Shown: positions 12,644 to 14,128 of the stretch, in pieces
How positions within the stretch are numbered: position 1 is the stretch's first letter
How the letters are laid out: every line of letters begins with the position of its first letter
Assembly: GCA_002316675.1 (NCBI GenBank)
Contig: DCDZ01000034.1
Span: 1-14,128, forward strand
Length of the DNA stretch: 14,128 bases
Source of the DNA: Tyzzerella sp. UBA1042
GTDB taxonomy: Bacteria > Bacillota > Clostridia > Lachnospirales > Anaerotignaceae
Direction: 5' to 3'
Translations under genes and position numbers: made by a program
Notes under the pieces: generated by a model
What the model was told of the DNA's origin: nothing
The model's input: the letters and a program-made list of their open reading frames with translations, nothing else
Databases searched by the model: none

Positions 12644-13774
12644 ATGACGAACATCTTTGATTATCTGCTTTGGCGGGGTGATCTTTCGTTGGAGCAAGCC
12701 CCGTTTCAAGATGTGGATGGACTGATTTTAACCTGCCTGTCCTATCATTTTTTTACAGAGGTTTTAAATCAATACGATGCCAAGCCTGTGTCAATAGCAG
12801 AATTGGCAAGGCGGGTGAGAGAGGTACCGCAGGAGAAGCTTCATGTGCGGGATACTCAGGATGTTCTTTTGCTGCAAATGATGGGGAAGAGCCGGCGTTT
12901 TCAAGGCATGGGAGTATGCTTTTATGTGGATCATATTAATATAGAAAAAGAAGCGCAGTTTGCTGCAATCACAGTTCTTCTGGGCGACGGCACCTTTTTT
13001 GTTTCTTATCGAGGTACCGATCTGTCCCTGGTTGGCTGGAAAGAAGATTTTAATATGAGTTTTTTGGATTTTGTGCCTGCCCAAAATGCGGCGGCGGCCT
13101 ATCTTTTGTATGCCGCCCAGCGGTTGGACGGTGATATTCGTGTGGGGGGACATTCAAAGGGCGGAAATCTGGCGGTTTTTGCGGCAGCGGTCAGCCCCAA
13201 AAAGGTGCAGAATCGGATTTTGCACATTTATAACCACGATGGGCCGGGGTTTCAAGAAGGTATGCTTCGTTTTCGGGGCTATCAGGAAATTATTTCCAGA
13301 GTGCATACCTTTGTTCCTGAATCCTCCATTATCGGTATGTTGATGGGGCATCAGGGAGAGTATGTGGTTGTGAAAAGCGCAGAAAAGGGATTGCTTCAGC
13401 ACGACCCCTATTCGTGGGCTGTTTTAGGCGGGGATTTTGTTCGTTTGGAGTCTGTTTCCATAGAGAGCAAGTTTTGGAATAAAACATTAAAAAGCTGGTT
13501 AAAAAGCTTTACACCGGAGAAAAGAGAAAAATTTGTAGATGCCTTGTTTGAACTGCTTTCTATGACCCAGGCAGATCAGCAGGGGGATGTTGTCTTCTCG
13601 CCGAAAAATGCTTTTCTTACCTTGCAAACTTTAAAGGATGAGGAGGAAGAGACAAGGGAAGCCATTTTTGAAGGCCTGCGCTTATTGTGGGTTGCGGCAA
13701 GGAGAACAGCGGGAGATTACGGCATGGCTTTACAACGGTTGGCCGAAGTGAAATTATTAGATAAAAAGAGATAA
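12644..13774 (+). CDS. DUF2974 (Mbeg1-like) alpha/beta hydrolase
   Basis: The protein has 376 residues and the opening FDYLLWRGDLSLEQAPF, which matches the DUF2974 family common in Clostridia. Its lipase-like alpha/beta hydrolase core shows the nucleophile elbow GGHSKGGN, with Ser171 in GxSxG. NHDGPGFQEG and LLQHDPYSW are candidate sites for the acidic and histidine members of the triad. No signal peptide is evident, so it is probably cytoplasmic. The ribosome binding site GGGAGAG is seven bases before the ATG. It is tightly packed between yhbY and nadD (17 and 12 bases), so it shares their transcript. The family has no firmly known substrate that I can name; esterase or lipase activity is an inference from the fold. 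Confidence 0.88.
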   Translation: MTNIFDYLLWRGDLSLEQAPFQDVDGLILTCLSYHFFTEVLNQYDAKPVSIAELARRVREVPQEKLHVRDTQDVLLLQMMGKSRRFQGMGVCFYVDHINIEKEAQFAAITVLLGDGTFFVSYRGTDLSLVGWKEDFNMSFLDFVPAQNAAAAYLLYAAQRLDGDIRVGGHSKGGNLAVFAAAVSPKKVQNRILHIYNHDGPGFQEGMLRFRGYQEIISRVHTFVPESSIIGMLMGHQGEYVVVKSAEKGLLQHDPYSWAVLGGDFVRLESVSIESKFWNKTLKSWLKSFTPEKREKFVDALFELLSMTQADQQGDVVFSPKNAFLTLQTLKDEEEETREAIFEGLRLLWVAARRTAGDYGMALQRLAEVKLLDKKR

Positions 13775-13786
13775 AGAGGCGTTTCT

Positions 13787-14128
13787 ATGCGAAATGAGAT
13801 AGCAGGATTTCGGGATTGTAAAAGTATAGCCATTATGGGCGGAACCTTCGATCCCATTCATAATGGGCATTTGGTGACGGCAGAAGCCGTGCGCCATCGC
13901 TTTCATGTGGAAAAAGTGATTTTTATTCCCACGGGAAAGCCTGCACATAAAGGAAAACGGAAGATTACCCAAACGGAACACCGCTATTTAATGACTGTTT
14001 TGGCTACCATGCGTAACCGAAATTTCGAGGTGTCCAGAATTGAGATAGACCGTCCCGGCACCACATATACCATAGACACCATTGAAGAGCTGAAAAAAAT
14101 GTGCCGCCCTGACGTAAGGCTGTATTTT
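13787..14128 (+). CDS. nadD: Nicotinate-nucleotide adenylyltransferase, 3' end outside window
   Basis: NadD joins ATP and nicotinate mononucleotide into deamido-NAD, a late step of NAD synthesis. The 114 codons present are open to the window edge, so roughly the first half or more of the protein is seen. The nucleotidyltransferase motif GGTFDPIHNGH (18-28) contains the H-x-G-H signature at 25-28, and IFIPTGKPAHKG (about 45-57) is the nicotinate nucleotide-binding stretch. Downstream, DRPGTTYTIDTIEEL is the typical NadD segment. The start has AAAGAGG upstream and is 12 bases after the DUF2974 stop. An N-terminal extension of about ten residues (MRNEIAGFRD) precedes the core. An internal ATG (residue 17) is too close to the motif to be the start. 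Confidence 0.95.
   Translation, partial: MRNEIAGFRDCKSIAIMGGTFDPIHNGHLVTAEAVRHRFHVEKVIFIPTGKPAHKGKRKITQTEHRYLMTVLATMRNRNFEVSRIEIDRPGTTYTIDTIEELKKMCRPDVRLYF

Overview
The window reads as chromosome of a low-to-mid G+C, spore-former-type Firmicute, most likely a gut Clostridia/Lachnospirales-like anaerobe. The evidence is the conserved block ispF-cysE-cysS-mrnC-rlmB-yacP-sigH (the Bacillus/Clostridium order), a tRNA-sensing T-box leader, A/G-rich ribosome binding sites, extended -10 promoters, and a yhbY-(DUF2974)-nadD block. No species is claimed.

Layout. Positions 1-147 are the end of a tRNA operon: the tail of a probable tRNA-Val, a complete tRNA-Met, then an intrinsic terminator. A monocistronic iron-sulfur flavoprotein-like gene follows (394-1026). 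Positions 1178-6782 hold the housekeeping block: isoprenoid synthesis (ispF); cysteine synthesis and charging (cysE under a T-box, cysS with its own promoter and leader); rRNA maturation and methylation (mrnC, rlmB); a NYN-domain RNase (yacP); and the stationary-phase sigma factor sigH. A tRNA-Thr gene with a strong promoter lying in the tail of sigH closes the block, followed by a terminator. The usual downstream partners rpmG-secE-nusG are absent.

Positions 6929-11914 are accessory: an MFS exporter; a roughly 400-base AT-rich, hairpin-rich gene-free stretch; a two-gene operon of a DUF819 membrane protein and an M19 (renal-dipeptidase type) metallopeptidase; a bidirectional terminator; and a convergent XRE-cupin regulator. 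The DUF819 promoter is nearly ideal, and two 18-base tandem dyad repeats, which look like an operator, lie just downstream of its inferred start site. I regard this as the most promising undescribed system: a regulated uptake or export and cleavage route for an unknown small peptide-like compound.

Positions 12150-14128 carry a new operon with its own extended -10 promoter: yhbY (ribosome assembly), a DUF2974 alpha/beta hydrolase, and the start of nadD (NAD synthesis), which runs off the window.

Start sites differing from the longest open frames were chosen for ispF, cysS, mrnC, yacP, the DUF819 gene and yhbY from ribosome binding sites, family starts or promoter positions. No insertion sequence, phage gene, integrase or CRISPR array was seen.
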